Assembly: GCF_019702945.1 (NCBI RefSeq)
Contig: NZ_AP024749.1
Span: 2,480,001-2,544,000, forward strand
DNA from: Flavobacterium okayamense
GTDB lineage: Bacteria > Bacteroidota > Bacteroidia > Flavobacteriales > Flavobacteriaceae
Reading direction: 5' to 3'
Length of the DNA stretch: 64,000 nt
A program made the translations under genes and the position numbers. The notes under the pieces were generated by a model. The model did no database searches. It was given only the letters and a program-made list of their open reading frames with translations, and was not told the DNA's origin. This document shows positions 37,801 through 44,995 of the stretch, piece by piece. How positions within the stretch are numbered: position 1 is the stretch's first letter; every line of letters begins with the position of its first letter.

Positions 37801-39141
37801 AGCACTACTTCTAATTTTTGATGAAGCTTGATAAACTTCTTCATTCATTTCAGCAGTAGTTAATTTTCCTTTTTTACTAACCTGCAATCGATGTACAATT
37901 GCTTCTACAATAATTACTGCACCATCTACAATAAGACCAAAATCAATTGCACCTAAACTCATTAGATTTCCACTTACATTAAATAATTTCATCATAGAAA
38001 TTGCGAATAATAAAGCTAATGGAATAACTGAAGCTACCACTAAACCAGCACGCCAATTACCTAAAAGAAGTACCAAAATAAAAATAACAATTAATGCACC
38101 TTCAATTAGATTAGTTTGTACAGTTCCTATTGCTTTATTGACTAATAATGACCTGTCCATAAAAGGTTCTATATCTACTCCATCAGGCAACGTTTTTTTG
38201 ATTTGTTCCATTTTGGCTTTAACAGTTTGGATAACTTCTCCACTGTTTTGTCCTTTTAACATCATTACCATTCCAGATACTTCTTCGCCTTTACCATCTT
38301 TAGTTACAGCACCGTATCGAATACTACTACCTATTTGCACTTTAGCAACATCGCGAACTAAAACAGGAATTCCATTTTGATTTTTTATTACAATTTTTTC
38401 AATATCTTCTATCGAACTTACCATTCCAATACCTCTAATGAAATAGGCATAAGGTTTTTTGTCTATATATGCACCACCAGTATTTTCGTTGTTAGCCTCT
38501 AAAGCATCAAAAATTTCAGCAATTGAGATATTCATGCTTTTTAACTTGTCAGGTTGAACAGCAACTTCATATTGTTTTAAATTTCCACCTAAAGTATTTA
38601 CTTCTGCAACTCCTTTTGTGCCTATTAGTTGTGGTTTTATGATCCAATCTTGTATAGTTCTTAATTCTGTTGCATCATATTTATCTTCAAATCCTTTTTT
38701 AGGAAATACAACATATTGATAAATTTCTCCTAACCCTGTTGATACAGGTGACATTTCTGGTATTCCAACGCCTTTAGGAATTGTGTTTTCAGCTTCTTTA
38801 ATTCTTTCGGAAATTTGAGTTCTTGCCCAATATATATCTACATCTTCTTCAAAAACAACTGTTATAACACTTAAACCAAATCTACTTATAGAACGAAGTT
38901 CAACGATGTTTGGAATAGATTTTACTGATAATTCTATAGGATATGTGATGAATTGTTCTACTTCCTGAGTAGCTAATTTAGGAGAAGAAGTGATTATTTG
39001 TACCTGATTATTTGTAATATCCGGTAAAGCATCACTAGGAAGTGTATATAGAGAATAACTCCCCACAATTATTAATGCTAATGTAAATAGACCAATAATG
39101 AATTTATTATTGATACTAAAATGTATGATTTTATCTAACAT
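34801..39141 (-). CDS. CzcA/CusA-type metal RND pump fused to a TolC/CzcC-type outer-membrane channel
   Basis: 1446 residues against about 1040 for a normal CzcA. Residues 1 to about 1035 form a complete HME-type RND pump with 12 membrane helices and the TM4 motif GAIDFGLIVDGAVIIVEA (proton-relay Asp). From Met1039 (codon at 36027) a second protein begins in the same frame: a signal peptide (KIITILLISFVSFNVNAQ), then an OEP channel of about 400 residues (LNLPKAIEIGLQKNKNI; SLETAAAIQLNYNEAILNYN). Cleavage at the internal signal would release a normal CzcC-like channel; internal initiation is also possible. Confidence 0.92.
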   Translation of the reverse strand: MLDKIIHFSINNKFIIGLFTLALIIVGSYSLYTLPSDALPDITNNQVQIITSSPKLATQEVEQFITYPIELSVKSIPNIVELRSISRFGLSVITVVFEEDVDIYWARTQISERIKEAENTIPKGVGIPEMSPVSTGLGEIYQYVVFPKKGFEDKYDATELRTIQDWIIKPQLIGTKGVAEVNTLGGNLKQYEVAVQPDKLKSMNISIAEIFDALEANNENTGGAYIDKKPYAYFIRGIGMVSSIEDIEKIVIKNQNGIPVLVRDVAKVQIGSSIRYGAVTKDGKGEEVSGMVMMLKGQNSGEVIQTVKAKMEQIKKTLPDGVDIEPFMDRSLLVNKAIGTVQTNLIEGALIVIFILVLLLGNWRAGLVVASVIPLALLFAISMMKLFNVSGNLMSLGAIDFGLIVDGAVIIVEAIVHRLQVSKKGKLTTAEMNEEVYQASSKIRSSAAFGEIIILIVYLPILALVGIEGKMFGPMAQTVSFAILGAFLLSLSYVPMMTALTLKKLTGHKKNFSDKIIEKLHNLYEPILEKALKIKAIVVSIALGLFVLALLVFNSLGGEFIPTLDEGDIATHLIIASGSSLSQEIEATTKAEQILKAKFPEIKMIVTKIGAAEIPTDPMPIEAGDMIILLKDKSEWTSAETKEELMEKMEEALEDIPGAFTEFSQPIQMRFNELMTGVRSDVAIKIYGEDLDVLVSKGDEVLQLINSINGVSEAKAERVAGLPQITIRYNKNKMAAYGLKISDVNRTVRMGFAGEVAGVVYEGEKRFDLVVRLDSSDRTDIDNLRALFITLSSGNQIPLSQIADVNFEDGPMQISRENGKRRIVVGFNVRGADVKTVVENIQTKLESSLTLPDGYYITYGGQFENLIQANKRLSIAVPIALLLIFVLLYFTFKSIKQSLLIFTAIPLSAIGGVFALWLRDMPFSISAGVGFIALFGVAVLNGIVLIGYFNQLREEGMENVNERIKEGTKVRLRPVIMTAAVASLGFLPMALSSSAGAEVQKPLATVVIGGLLSATLLTLIVLPILYYYLEKGIKKSVKMNSKIITILLISFVSFNVNAQNMQELNLPKAIEIGLQKNKNIQAAELNAESSRQLTKSAFELPKTDFTGTFGQMNTFARDKNLTISQVFSPFQISARKKVLNENNFASQTQIKISKQELTFSIRQAWNIILFFEAQNKLLAEQNNVYQKFVKAATLRYTTGETNVLEKNIAKVKQQELEQKIKQTKTQIEIEKSKIKFFLDLKSDFIITDTLFIANTIDVDSTLIKQNPTIELASNHIEIAKANYKFEKSTLYPEFSAGYFMQSIIGTPETNSSSLADNSLQFNGFSVGVSLPIFAGSSIAKSKAAKTKIKLEEINLEYLQVQMQSQFNQQVDQLNTYKANLEYYTKTALPNAKEILKNASKEYQNGNISYLEYATSLETAAAIQLNYNEAILNYNLTIINLQYLTNQ

Positions 39142-39193
39142 TGAAAATTAAGTATATGAATTAGAATTTAGCAAAAAGGGAATTTGCAGTTAT

Positions 39194-39234
39194 TTTGCGT
39201 TTTTAACGCAAATATCTAACCCGAAATTACTCGG
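39194..39234 (-). terminator. Two hairpins between DUF6660 and pump genes
   Basis: TTTGCGTT/AACGCAAA (39194-39212) and CCCGA/TCGGG (39220-39234) form two adjacent stems just after the DUF6660 stop on the minus strand. They may end or attenuate that transcript before the pump gene. Confidence 0.4.
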
Positions 39235-39240
39235 GCTTCA

Positions 39241-39567
39241 TTATACTAATTGAGGCGGTTGCCAAATACTTCTAGAGAAAATTTTAATTAGGTTAGAATT
39301 GTAGTTTGAATTAAAAGTTCTTAATTCTTGAATTTGAACAGAAAAGTCATAAACTATTGCTGGATGATAGTTAATAATTGTTTGTCCACAGCAATTACAT
39401 ACACAAAAAGGAGAACATGAATCATCATTAGTATCATGAGAATGGTTTTCATGGTTTGAAGAATACTCATTAACAGAATTAATAGCAATACCTTCTTTTG
39501 TATCTGAACATGGAATACACGATAAAAAGATTAAATATAAAGATAATATGAAATTAATGATTTTCAC
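39241..39567 (-). CDS. DUF6660 family small exported protein with metal-binding Cys/His
   Basis: About 108 residues from a GTG at 39567 (MKIINFILSLYLIFLSCIPC); an ATG at 39597 gives 10 more residues that do not fit the family start. It has a signal or anchor, a His-rich middle (NHENHSHD) and a Cys cluster (CSPFCVCNCCG). The family is found in Bacteroidota beside CzcCBA genes, as here, and probably handles metal in the periplasm. It is the first gene of the metal cargo. Confidence 0.75.
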   Translation of the reverse strand: MKIINFILSLYLIFLSCIPCSDTKEGIAINSVNEYSSNHENHSHDTNDDSCSPFCVCNCCGQTIINYHPAIVYDFSVQIQELRTFNSNYNSNLIKIFSRSIWQPPQLV

Positions 39568-39645
39568 AACTGTAAAAGTAGTAAAAAAATAATACAATCA
39601 AAATAACAAGAATTTTGTTTGCATTATATATTATTTATAAGGAAT

Positions 39646-39906
39646 TTAATATTTTGTTTTTTTATATTCCAATAATGTGAATTTCTCTGTCAAAATCTTC
39701 ATATCGTCACTCACTTTTCTATCTAATACTTTTGCGTAATGTTGTGTTGTTCTTAAATTTTTGTGTCCAAGCATTTTGCTCACAGTTTCAATAGGAACTC
39801 CATTTGTAAGCGTTACAGTCGTAGCAAAAGTATGTCGAGCGATATGAAAAGTTAATTCTTTTTCAATTTCACAAATTCCAGCAATTTCTTTTAGATACGC
39901 ATTCAT
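39646..39906 (-). pseudogene. Truncated tyrosine integrase, C-terminal fragment
   Basis: 86 residues that keep only the end of a catalytic domain: HxxR in HIARHTFATTVTL, GHKNLRTTQHYAKVLD with His and the nucleophile Tyr. The core-binding domain and first catalytic Arg are absent, and the upstream sequence does not encode them in any frame that I can see. It marks an older insertion or a deletion junction between metal cargo and mobilization genes. Confidence 0.8.
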
Positions 39907-40030
39907 TTTTTGGTTGGTTAGAATAAAAATTACTCCTTATTTTTTTATACAAATATATTTTTAAACACAATATTATCGTTTTTTTTCTGGAATTCTTTAC
40001 TAACTTTACAATTCGAAAATATTAACGCTT

Positions 40031-40187
40031 GCGTAAGCTATCTTTATTGGTTACTGAAAACTAGGAATCTTCAAGACAACCGAATAATAGATAGACTTAC
40101 GCCCGTGCCTAATCCAGGCGTGGGCTAAGTCTTTCTGGTTGTCGGGTATCCTAGTACCTCAGTAACGGATTGATTTTAGTTCCACGC
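40031..40187 (+). ncRNA. Candidate structured RNA (four-helix hairpin with alternative pairings)
   Basis: Nested helices: GTTACTGA 40050-40057 with 40159-40166; ACTAGGA 40060-40066 with 40149-40155; GACAACC 40075-40081 with 40137-40143; AGACTTA 40093-40099 with 40126-40132, continued by GCCC/GGGC, two G-U pairs and GCCT/AGGC around an AATCC loop. Two alternative pairings exist: GCGTAAG (40031-40037) with CTTACGC (40096-40102), and GCGTGG (40118-40123) with CCACGC (40182-40187, followed by TTTTT). The next ORF starts 18 bp later. It is a cis-regulatory or independent RNA; DNA hairpin function is also possible. I cannot assign a family. Confidence 0.5.
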
Positions 40188-40204
40188 TTTTTAAATTAGG
40201 TACT

Positions 40205-40729
40205 ATGGAAAATACAATCAAACAAACTTATGAAGTTTTAAAACCTTTAATTAACAAAGTCTTATTTCAAAATTTTGATGAACCAGACTTTAAAGAGTTA
40301 AAAAATGTAAAGCTAAATACATCATTTGTTAATCTTATTAATAAAAAGAAAACTGATGAAAATTTAAGATTATCTACTAGTTATTTATTTGAATGTTTTA
40401 CTGAAGTTTTCTCAAAATTTACTGAAGCAAATAGATTGTCTATTGTTAAAATTTTACTGCACGACATTGAATTTAAATCATTTGTAATGTTTAAGTTTTT
40501 ACTTGGTTATAAAAATATCAATCCGGAATTAGATTTAACTGCTGATGATATTCAAGACATGATATTATTATATGGTAAATCTGGTAAAATGAATGCGTTT
40601 GTTGCATTATATTTCGATTTGTTCTTTGAAGATATTTTCAATTTTAAATTCTCTGAACCAGATAGTATTACCGAAAATGAATATCAAGAAATTTTAGATC
40701 AATATTTACAAGCTAAAACATTAGTTTAA
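40205..40729 (+). CDS. Orphan protein downstream of a structured leader
   Basis: 174 residues, soluble, mainly helical, rich in Phe, Leu and Glu, no signal peptide or membrane segment. I do not recognise any domain. The start ATG follows the candidate RNA structure by 18 bp. With the next plus-strand ORF (40890) it forms a two-gene set facing the mobilization genes inside the mobile element. Its context suggests a cargo function such as defence, stability or transfer control, but nothing in the sequence proves one. Confidence 0.65.
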   Translation: MENTIKQTYEVLKPLINKVLFQNFDEPDFKELKNVKLNTSFVNLINKKKTDENLRLSTSYLFECFTEVFSKFTEANRLSIVKILLHDIEFKSFVMFKFLLGYKNINPELDLTADDIQDMILLYGKSGKMNAFVALYFDLFFEDIFNFKFSEPDSITENEYQEILDQYLQAKTLV

Positions 40730-40760
40730 GTTTTATAGATTACTTTTAAATAATCTTTTT

Positions 40761-40840
40761 GCGACCTTCGGGAGAAGAAAGCGAGATCGCTATTTTGGAT
40801 GCAAAAACGAAGTTTTTGTGGCCACAATGGCACATCTCGA
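40761..40840. other. Palindrome-rich intergenic segment, candidate oriT or second structured RNA
   Basis: Several inverted repeats are packed here: CC-TTCG-GG (40765-40772, a UUCG tetraloop), GCGAGATCGC (40781-40790), CAAAAAC-GAA-GTTTTTG (40802-40818), TGTGGCCACA (40817-40826), and GAGAT (40783-40787) with ATCTC (40834-40838). GC content is visibly higher than around it. An element with a relaxase needs an oriT, and this is one of two good places for it (the other is 43201-43396). No nick site is proven. Confidence 0.4.
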
Positions 40841-40889
40841 TGAATTAACTCATTTTTGTTCATTTTCAAATCCTTAAAAATAATTCAAT

Positions 40890-41408
40890 ATGATTGACAG
40901 AACAACTCTTTTATCATTAATTAGTAGCCTTGAACTAAGACATACTATTGAAGAGTGTGAATTAGCATTACTACAAAATTATTCATGGATTGAAACTGGA
41001 ATTCGTGAAGAGTATCCGCTAACATTCCATCAATTAAAAACTTGGAATAAACTTGAAAATTATTTAGTTATTAAGGCAAATACAACTTTAGAAAGAGAAG
41101 CTGAATTATGGGGAAAAGGATTTCGAGGTAGAACGCATATAGAGATTGCAAATGCTGAAATTTGGGAACAAATTCAATTGGAAATTGGACTTCTTGAACA
41201 GTTTTTTGATGATAATGTATTTACATTTGAAGATTTAGATATCTCATTTATCAAAAGTGAAACTGAAAAGAATAGATTAAAACCAACTTATATAGAAATT
41301 ACAGAAGCAGATATATTTGAAGAAATGGCGAATTATCTTCTCCCAAATGATGACGATTTAGATGATTATGACCTGGATAATAATCCAATAATAGAATCTA
41401 AGAGTTAG
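40890..41408 (+). CDS. Orphan acidic protein in the mobilization region
   Basis: 172 residues, soluble, Glu/Asp-rich, ending in an acidic run (PNDDDLDDYDLD). The central LEREAELWGKGFRGRTHIEI is the only distinctive stretch. I do not recognise a family. It is the second of two plus-strand orphan genes, behind a palindrome-rich spacer, and overlaps the convergent small membrane gene by 4 bp. Confidence 0.65.
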   Translation: MIDRTTLLSLISSLELRHTIEECELALLQNYSWIETGIREEYPLTFHQLKTWNKLENYLVIKANTTLEREAELWGKGFRGRTHIEIANAEIWEQIQLEIGLLEQFFDDNVFTFEDLDISFIKSETEKNRLKPTYIEITEADIFEEMANYLLPNDDDLDDYDLDNNPIIESKS

Positions 41409-41713
41409 TTGTTTTTATCTACCCAATTTTCTAAATCGTTAAGAGCTTCTGGGTGTTGTTCATAATATTCCTGGAATAATAAAACGAAGGCCTCTCTTGT
41501 CTTTATTTTTTCAGATTTGTCTTTATTCGATTCGTAGAATTCAAAACACAAAATGATTTCAAGTAGAATAAATACTATTTTGAAATAAAAATTCACTTTT
41601 TGATGTAAATAACTAACTTGATTTTCACGGAAACTTTTTTGTATTAATCGAAGATTTGAAAGTTCATTTTCGACTAATTTTATTTTAACATCTAAATCTT
41701 CTTGAATTTTCAT
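41405..41713 (-). CDS. Small coiled-coil membrane protein of the mobilization operon (1)
   Basis: 102 residues: coiled-coil N-terminus (about 1-30), one hydrophobic segment (FYFKIVFILLEIILCFEFY, about 42-60), charged C-terminus. The start overlaps the preceding gene's stop (ATGA, 41710-41713). Bacteroidota mobilizable elements often have such small membrane proteins after the relaxase gene; they may couple the relaxosome to a helper secretion system. The function is inferred from position. Confidence 0.6.
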   Translation of the reverse strand: MKIQEDLDVKIKLVENELSNLRLIQKSFRENQVSYLHQKVNFYFKIVFILLEIILCFEFYESNKDKSEKIKTREAFVLLFQEYYEQHPEALNDLENWVDKNN

Positions 41714-42051
41714 TTAAATAAAAGTATAAAAAACACAAAAACTATTAAACCATAGGCTATATATTGATGTTGAAGCAGTCGTTTTTCGGTTTCTTCAATT
41801 CTTTTGATTAACGACTCATCATTTTTAATGGTTAACTGCTCAGCTAATGACAGGTGATTAGCTAACACACTTTTTAATAATTCAATCGTCTTTCGGTATT
41901 CTGAAAGGTTCTTTTCGTTTTCAATTCTATAACTGTCTATGTTTAATTTTGGTTTGTGATTTTTAAGAAAATCTATAATTTTCTTCAACTCTTCAGTTTC
42001 TTCAATTAATATCGAAACAGTATCTTCTAATTTGGGTCTGTGCTTAGTCAT
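41710..42051 (-). CDS. Small coiled-coil membrane protein of the mobilization operon (2)
   Basis: 113 residues from the ATG at 42051, which overlaps the relaxase stop by 8 bp; the longest frame (from 42114) would overlap it by 71 bp and is less likely. A long coiled coil (about 10-90) is followed by a C-terminal membrane anchor (YIAYGLIVFVFFILLF), a tail-anchored layout. It is part of the mobC-relaxase-ORF-ORF operon. Confidence 0.62.
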   Translation of the reverse strand: MTKHRPKLEDTVSILIEETEELKKIIDFLKNHKPKLNIDSYRIENEKNLSEYRKTIELLKSVLANHLSLAEQLTIKNDESLIKRIEETEKRLLQHQYIAYGLIVFVFFILLFK

Positions 42052-42835
42052 TTCTTCTAAATTTAGTTGCTTTTGTTTTACTAGTTTGTTCACCAATTTT
42101 TTGAATTTCTCCAAAATTTTTCAAGTTGATTTTTCTGTTTATCTCTGAAGTTTTAAAATTTTCATTTGTGGCCACATTTAAAAATCGGTGTCCTTGAATT
42201 TGCCCTTGCTTATTAATAGATGGTTGAACAATGATACCCATTGATTTCATAACATCGAAATATGAGTCTAATGAGTCTAATTGCATGGAAATAGCTTTTT
42301 GATGCTTTTCAAAAATTTCTTTTTTTGTTGTTTTTAATTCCTTATCATCGGCTGAATTAATTTTGTTAACCATGATTTGTTTTGCGGAAATCAATCCTCG
42401 TTTTGTAGCAATTTTATGTGCGGCCCACTGGGCTTTTTTGCCAATAAAATGATCGCTCAGAGCTTTTCCAGTTAAATCTATTCTTGAACAATATATGTGA
42501 ATATGCTTGTGTTTTTGTTTCTCATTATGAATAAATGCAAGAAACTGATGGTTTTCTGTGTTAATATTTAATTCCTTTAAAAATTCAATTGTGAGTCCTT
42601 TCAAATCTTGATCATTTAGTTTCTCAGTATCTTCAATAGATGGAGATAAAACTAAACTCAACACCTTGTTAGTTGTTCTTTGATTTAACTCTTGAGATAT
42701 TCTAAACTCTTCCAGCAACTCTTGTGATGTGTTCCCACATAAATTACTTCTAAATAATTCATAACCTTTTCTCTCATTAATGATGTAGTTTAGCAAGGAA
42801 CCACCACCTGGACAAGCTTTAGCCATTCCAATCAT
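42044..42835 (-). CDS. Relaxase / mobilization nuclease (MobA/VirD2-like)
   Basis: 263 residues, somewhat short for the family. It has the Bacteroidota relaxase N-terminus AKACPGGGSLLNYIINERKG with a candidate catalytic Tyr, and the metal-binding HxH motif HKHIHIYCSRID. Relaxases nick oriT and pilot the single strand into a recipient. The start overlaps mobC by 4 bp (ATGA); the alternative Met4 is also possible. It shows that the element can be mobilized. Confidence 0.88.
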   Translation of the reverse strand: MIGMAKACPGGGSLLNYIINERKGYELFRSNLCGNTSQELLEEFRISQELNQRTTNKVLSLVLSPSIEDTEKLNDQDLKGLTIEFLKELNINTENHQFLAFIHNEKQKHKHIHIYCSRIDLTGKALSDHFIGKKAQWAAHKIATKRGLISAKQIMVNKINSADDKELKTTKKEIFEKHQKAISMQLDSLDSYFDVMKSMGIIVQPSINKQGQIQGHRFLNVATNENFKTSEINRKINLKNFGEIQKIGEQTSKTKATKFRRND

Positions 42836-43131
42836 TTGAATTTTTGTATTAAAATTTCACGTATTTCCTTTGCAGTTTCCATTGATATTTTTTTGAATGA
42901 ATCATAATCTTTTTCGCGTACTAGATTTGAAATTCTCGTAAAATTCAAACTATAATTTGTTAGCATTTTAAAAATTTCTAGCTCTTCTTGTGTTAGTTTT
43001 GATTTCACTTTATAATTTAATAATGCTGCTCGAATTAATTCAGATGTACTTACACCTAATTGATTTGCTTTTTTGGTAATTATCCTCTTTTCTAATGTTG
43101 AGACTCTTAATTTTAAAATTTTGTTTCGCAT
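42832..43131 (-). CDS. MobC-type mobilization accessory protein
   Basis: 99 residues. An N-terminal ribbon-helix-helix pattern (KILKLRVSTLEKRIITKKA, then NQLGVSTSELIRAAL) and a C-terminal helix (FTRISNLVREKD) match MobC (relaxosome) proteins, which bind oriT and help the relaxase. It is the first gene of the mobilization operon; the GGTAA-repeat region lies directly upstream. Confidence 0.82.
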   Translation of the reverse strand: MRNKILKLRVSTLEKRIITKKANQLGVSTSELIRAALLNYKVKSKLTQEELEIFKMLTNYSLNFTRISNLVREKDYDSFKKISMETAKEIREILIQKFK

Positions 43132-43200
43132 TGATTTATTTTTTTGTTTCCCTTTTGTTCATTAAGAACATGAGGGAATGAAAGATTTTTTAAAAACTAG

Positions 43201-43396
43201 TTACCAAGTTACCAAAGTCACATATAGTCTAAAAGGTAAGTGGTTTTATATACTTTTTTTAAGTTACCTTTCTTACCAAATCAACTATTAAATGGTAAGT
43301 TAGGTAACTTATGGTAAGATTAAATTAATAGTCTCTTACCCAGTAAAAAACCAATGTTTAAGCTAGTTAATTTAAACAGAGGTAACTTGGTAAGAA
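43201..43396. repeat. Cluster of GGTAAC/GGTAAG repeats, candidate replication origin or oriT
   Basis: About ten GGTAA(C/G) units in both orientations lie in 200 bp: TTACCAAGTTACC at 43201, GGTAAG at 43235, 43294 and 43313, GGTAAC at 43303, CTTACC at 43272 and 43335, AAGTTACC at 43261 and GGTAACTTGGTAAG at 43381. Iteron-like clusters next to a VapE/primase gene suggest an origin; its position before mobC also suits oriT or autoregulation. Confidence 0.5.
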
Positions 43397-43407
43397 TAAA
43401 CTATAGA

Positions 43408-44568
43408 TTATGTTACTTCATACAATGGCAATGTAATAACCAAGTATCCGTAAACTCCTCTTTCTTTATCCTTAACTCTTTCAAACCCCAATCCAGTCAT
43501 TGCTTTTCCAATGCTAATATGATTGAGTCTAGGATATTTAATTGATAGAAAATGCATAACATCACTAGCTGTCATAAAAATCGGTTCTGAATCTTTTACA
43601 GGAAGTTTAATGTATTTACTGATGACTTCCTGTTCAAATGATACAGTTGCATATTTTAAGTTTCTTTTTTCGTTTTCTTTTACATCATTAAAAGAAAGTT
43701 CACAATCAAAACCATTTATAGAAAGAGCATAGGCTTGAGCCCAAACTTTGTCAATATTTATTTCATTTTTATAATCAAAGTTTATAGTTCCTGATAGTTC
43801 AAAACATAACCACCTTACACTACCAGTTTCATCATTTAAAAAAGTCGCCATATTGGTGCTTCCAATAAAAGAACATACTCTTGGTAAAATACTATTCTTT
43901 CGATCATAGGGCAATCTCTCATTAATTACAGTTTTAGAGAAATATGATTTTAATTGATTTATTTCTTTTTTTGATAAAACAGCTAATTCATCAAGATTAA
44001 TCAAAAAGTTTTTTGCCAACAAAATTCTAGCATCTTTATCATTTGATATATCCTCGGCAATATAGTTTGAAAGAGTAGGTGGACACATGAAGCGACAAAA
44101 AGTACTTTTCCCACTACTTTGTCCTTTATGAACTAAAACCAAAGCTTGTTTATTAAAATAGTCTTCTATAAAAACACATTTAACACACCTTACGCACCAT
44201 TTTAGAAAATGGTATTCAAATTGCTCTTTATCAAATGTAGGTACATAACTAGACAATTTTTGAATATGAGGTTGGCCATCCCATTCAGGTAGACTTTTAA
44301 AATAATCTTTAATTGGATTAAAATTTCCAACAAAATCACTTTTTAATAATGCTAAAAGATTATTTATGGATATTTTAATTCCTCTTTTTTGAAGTTCTAT
44401 AAAAAGAGAATTTTCATTTAGAGGTTTAAAAACTCCGCAATTATTCTTTCTATATTCGATTTCTAGAGAGACTTCATTAAATCTAAATTCATATTTTTTT
44501 GAAAGGTATCTTTCAGTTATATCAAATATATTTGTTACAACTTCCTCTTTTTGGTTATCAATTTCCAT
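43408..44568 (-). CDS. VapE-family (virulence-associated E) helicase/ATPase
   Basis: 386 residues. It has the VapE lead DYFKSLPEWDGQPHIQKL, Walker A VHKGQSSGKSTFCRFM, LDELAVLSKKEINQLKSY, and the sensor-like FIGSTNMATFLNDETGSVRW. In phages, PICIs and Bacteroidota elements these proteins act as superfamily-3-like replication helicases. It would drive replication of the excised element. It lies upstream of the GGTAA-repeat region and downstream of the DUF3853 gene, all on the minus strand. Confidence 0.88.
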   Translation of the reverse strand: MEIDNQKEEVVTNIFDITERYLSKKYEFRFNEVSLEIEYRKNNCGVFKPLNENSLFIELQKRGIKISINNLLALLKSDFVGNFNPIKDYFKSLPEWDGQPHIQKLSSYVPTFDKEQFEYHFLKWCVRCVKCVFIEDYFNKQALVLVHKGQSSGKSTFCRFMCPPTLSNYIAEDISNDKDARILLAKNFLINLDELAVLSKKEINQLKSYFSKTVINERLPYDRKNSILPRVCSFIGSTNMATFLNDETGSVRWLCFELSGTINFDYKNEINIDKVWAQAYALSINGFDCELSFNDVKENEKRNLKYATVSFEQEVISKYIKLPVKDSEPIFMTASDVMHFLSIKYPRLNHISIGKAMTGLGFERVKDKERGVYGYLVITLPLYEVT

Positions 44569-44629
44569 AGTAATGCTTTATTGTGGAAAACATTACGTAT
44601 ATTTGTAATGGATTCCGATTAGAAAAAAT

Positions 44630-44977
44630 TTAAGGCGTAATACTTTTGACGAGGTTAACGCCTTTTTTAATTAAGTTACTTTCTACCTGTTTTTCTGTTT
44701 TTGCTAATTTTAAAGCTAAGTCAGCATCGACTATTATTTTTCTACCTATTTGAGTGATTGCAGCATCTATTTTTTTGCTCTTTTTTAATCTATTTGCTGT
44801 AGGCTTACTACATCCAAATAATTTAGCAATGCCATCTATTCCATAAACATATTTTTTTGAGCTTGGGTCTAACGAAAATTTATTGTCATTTTCAGAAGAA
44901 TTTTCCTTATTTAACATTAGAAATTCTTCAGTCGTTAGTTGCCATAATGGTTTTTTTAACAATTCTTGAATGTCCAT
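44630..44977 (-). CDS. DUF3853 family helix-turn-helix protein
   Basis: 115 residues from the inner ATG (MDIQELLKKPLWQLTTEEF), the usual family start; an ATG at 44995 adds six residues. The HTH is YVYGIDGIAKLFGCSKPTAN followed by RLKKSKKIDAAITQIGRKI. DUF3853 genes accompany integrases and VapE helicases in Bacteroidota elements and are probably excisionase-type or control proteins. It fills the slot held by the HTH_17 protein in the left element. Confidence 0.8.
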   Translation of the reverse strand: MDIQELLKKPLWQLTTEEFLMLNKENSSENDNKFSLDPSSKKYVYGIDGIAKLFGCSKPTANRLKKSKKIDAAITQIGRKIIVDADLALKLAKTEKQVESNLIKKGVNLVKSITP

Positions 44978-44995
44978 AATTTTAAAATGTTTCAT

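Noticed and set aside
40050..40166. Signal recognition particle RNA or 6S RNA
   Set aside because: The GGAAGCAG-type SRP apical motif is missing, and the location inside a mobile element does not fit a housekeeping RNA; a 6S-like fold cannot be excluded without a covariance search.
40021..40200. Integron attC site
   Set aside because: The long hairpin is attC-like in outline, but the conserved GTTRRRY/RYYYAAC core pair is absent and no integron integrase is present.
40021..40889. Retron, DGR or IS110-type guide RNA system
   Set aside because: No reverse transcriptase or IS110 recombinase frame exists nearby; the flanking ORFs have none of their motifs.
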